Shown piece by piece: positions 14,412 through 15,519 of a DNA stretch of 15,519 nucleotides. The position numbers were made by a program, and so were the translations under genes. The stretch is from an uncultured Polaribacter sp. (GTDB taxonomy: Bacteria > Bacteroidota > Bacteroidia > Flavobacteriales > Flavobacteriaceae), in contig CALHCK010000065.1 in the NCBI GenBank assembly GCA_937936695.1, positions 1 to 15,519 of the forward strand, in the 5' to 3' direction. The notes beneath the pieces are model-generated. The model had not been told where the DNA came from, ran no database searches, and saw only the letters and a list, made by a program, of their open reading frames with translations. Positions within the stretch are counted from its first letter, which is position 1. Each line of letters begins with the position of its first letter.

Positions 14412-14419
14412 CAAAGATA
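14412..14419 (-). promoter_or_regulatory. Probable -7 box of the GNAT-lysC unit
   Basis: The minus strand reads TATCTTTG, an exact TAnnTTTG match, 18 bases before the ATG at 14393. Transcription would start near 14405, giving a leader of about a dozen bases. A clear TTG is missing at the usual -33 place (TTTTT there). This box decides the start codon of the gene. Confidence 0.5.
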
Positions 14420-14508
14420 GTTTTTTTGATATTTGCTAAAAATATTTTAAGATTTTACACAGTTATTTTTGATTTGTTTAAAAATAATTTCTTAAATCGA
14501 CAAGATTA

Positions 14509-14529
14509 TTAGATATTTGTTAAATCTAA
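14509..14529 (+). promoter_or_regulatory. Inverted repeat at the probable fbp start region
   Basis: TTAGAT (14509-14514) and ATCTAA (14524-14529) form a 6-bp inverted repeat with a 9-base spacer. The repeat contains GATATTTG (14512-14519), 7 of 8 to the TAnnTTTG box, placed 25 bases before the fbp ATG. It could be a promoter with an overlapping operator, but repeats this short occur by chance in AT-rich DNA. Confidence 0.3.
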
Positions 14530-14544
14530 CAATATTAGGTTTAT

Positions 14545-15519
14545 ATGACTACTCAAAAACAAACACTAGGAGAATTTATTATTGAAAACCAACATGCATT
14601 TAAATATAGCTCAGGTGAATTATCTAGCCTTTTAAACTCTATTAGACTTGCTGCAAAAGTGGTAAACCACGAAGTAAATAAAGCAGGATTAGTAGATATT
14701 ATAGGTGCTGCCGGAGACACTAATATTCAGGGTGAAGACCAACAAAAATTAGATGTTTATGCTAATGATAAATTTATTCAAACATTAACAAGAAGAAACA
14801 TTGTTTGTGGTATTGCTAGTGAGGAAGAAGATAGCTTTATATCTATTAATAGTATTGATGAAAATCATCAAAACAAATACGTTGTATTAATAGATCCTTT
14901 AGATGGTTCTTCTAATATTGATGTTAACGTATCTGTAGGAACTATCTTTTCTATATATAGACGAGTTACTCCAACAGGAACGCCTGTACAACTAGAAGAC
15001 TTTTTACAAAAAGGAAGCGAGCAAATAGCTGCTGGTTATGTGGTTTATGGTACCTCTACAATGCTAGTATACACAACTGGTAACGGTGTTAATGGTTTTA
15101 CATTAAACCCTGCAATTGGTTCTTTTTATCTATCGCATCCTAACATGGAGTTTCCTGAAGATGGAAACATATATTCTGTTAACGAAGGAAATTATTTTGA
15201 TTTTCCTGAAGGAGTTAAAAAATACATTAAATATTGCCAAGAGGAAGAAGGTGACAGACCTTATACTAGTAGATATATTGGTTCTTTAGTTTCTGATTTT
15301 CATAGAAACATGATTAAAGGAGGTATTTATATGTACCCTAAAGGATCTAGAAATCCTGACGGTAAACTTCGTTTATTATACGAATGCAACCCAATGGCTT
15401 TCTTAGCAGAACAAGCTAACGGAAAATCTTCTGATGGTTATACAAGAACTTTAGATGTAGCACCAACAGAACTACACCAAAGAGTTCCTTTTATTTGCGG
15501 AAGCAAAAATATGGTTGAC
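14545..15519 (+). CDS. fbp: Class I fructose-1,6-bisphosphatase (3' end cut by window)
   Basis: The window holds 325 codons of an open frame with no stop. The enzyme hydrolyses fructose 1,6-bisphosphate to fructose 6-phosphate, the committed step of gluconeogenesis, in the cytoplasm. The class I signature DPLDGSSNID is at residues 117-126. Metal-binding acids are present: Glu93/Glu94 in ASEEED, Asp117 and Asp120, and Glu280 in LLYECNPMAF. SRYIGSLVSDFHRNM and GGIYMYPKGS give the sugar-phosphate-binding region. Class I enzymes are about 330-340 residues long, so only some 10 residues are missing past the window edge. It starts MTTQKQTLGEF at an ATG with no competing upstream start. It is divergent from the GNAT gene across a 151-base gap. 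Confidence 0.96.
   Translation, partial: MTTQKQTLGEFIIENQHAFKYSSGELSSLLNSIRLAAKVVNHEVNKAGLVDIIGAAGDTNIQGEDQQKLDVYANDKFIQTLTRRNIVCGIASEEEDSFISINSIDENHQNKYVVLIDPLDGSSNIDVNVSVGTIFSIYRRVTPTGTPVQLEDFLQKGSEQIAAGYVVYGTSTMLVYTTGNGVNGFTLNPAIGSFYLSHPNMEFPEDGNIYSVNEGNYFDFPEGVKKYIKYCQEEEGDRPYTSRYIGSLVSDFHRNMIKGGIYMYPKGSRNPDGKLRLLYECNPMAFLAEQANGKSSDGYTRTLDVAPTELHQRVPFICGSKNMVD

Noticed and set aside
14394..14414. Seven-residue N-terminal extension of the GNAT protein starting at TTG
   Set aside because: The TTG is part of an exact TAnnTTTG promoter box, so it is probably not transcribed, and GNAT homologues begin close to the internal Met.
1..15519. tRNA genes, rRNA, CRISPR arrays, insertion sequences
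   Set aside because: No cloverleaf-like GC-rich blocks, no regularly spaced direct repeats, and no transposase-like reading frames were seen in any gap.

Overview
The window is a stretch of chromosomal core genome from a member of the Bacteroidota, almost certainly a Flavobacteriaceae-type marine or soil flavobacterium. Three things point there: very AT-rich DNA with A/T-biased codons; gliding-motility genes gldB and gldC beside nadE; and promoters of the Bacteroidota form (-7 TAnnTTTG) rather than the E. coli -35/-10 form, with no clear Shine-Dalgarno sequences. I see no insertion sequence, prophage, tRNA, rRNA or CRISPR array.

Layout, left to right. (1) 32-1594 (+): an outer-membrane OmpA-family protein with thrombospondin type 3 calcium repeats, followed by a strong terminator. 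(2) 1937-3234 (-): the overlapping gldB-gldC pair, ended by its own hairpin at 1882-1917, and transcribed divergently from nadE (3292-4080, +), the ammonia-dependent NAD synthetase. (3) 4148-4279 (-): a possible unannotated 43-residue basic, hydrophobic peptide gene that converges on nadE and shares a perfect 18-bp hairpin terminator with it. (4) 4385-12411 (-): a long block read leftwards in the order olsF-like acyltransferase, small four-helix membrane protein, tig, clpP, clpX, dnaG. Hairpins and TAnnTTTG boxes split it into several transcription units. (5) 12613-14393 (-): a GNAT acetyltransferase followed by a monofunctional aspartate kinase. (6) 14545 to the window end (+): class I fructose-1,6-bisphosphatase, divergent from the GNAT gene and cut by the window edge.

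Functionally the centre is a protein-quality-control cluster (trigger factor, ClpP, ClpX) in the order tig-clpP-clpX that is widely conserved in bacteria, followed by DNA primase. The rest is housekeeping metabolism (NAD, aspartate-family amino acids, gluconeogenesis), envelope biology (OmpA protein, aminolipid synthesis) and gliding.

Most worth a second look: a structured intergenic element directly behind clpX (6551-6647) that resembles a recurrent flavobacterial intergenic RNA-like element; a 17-bp-arm palindrome (6457-6491) lying over the upstream half of the dnaG promoter; a DnaG whose N-terminal zinc-finger fold has lost all four metal ligands; the small peptide gene at 4148-4279; and a trigger factor whose middle domain lacks the recognisable prolyl-isomerase core. 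I did not find a clearly new multi-gene system; most of the window is ordinary core genome.
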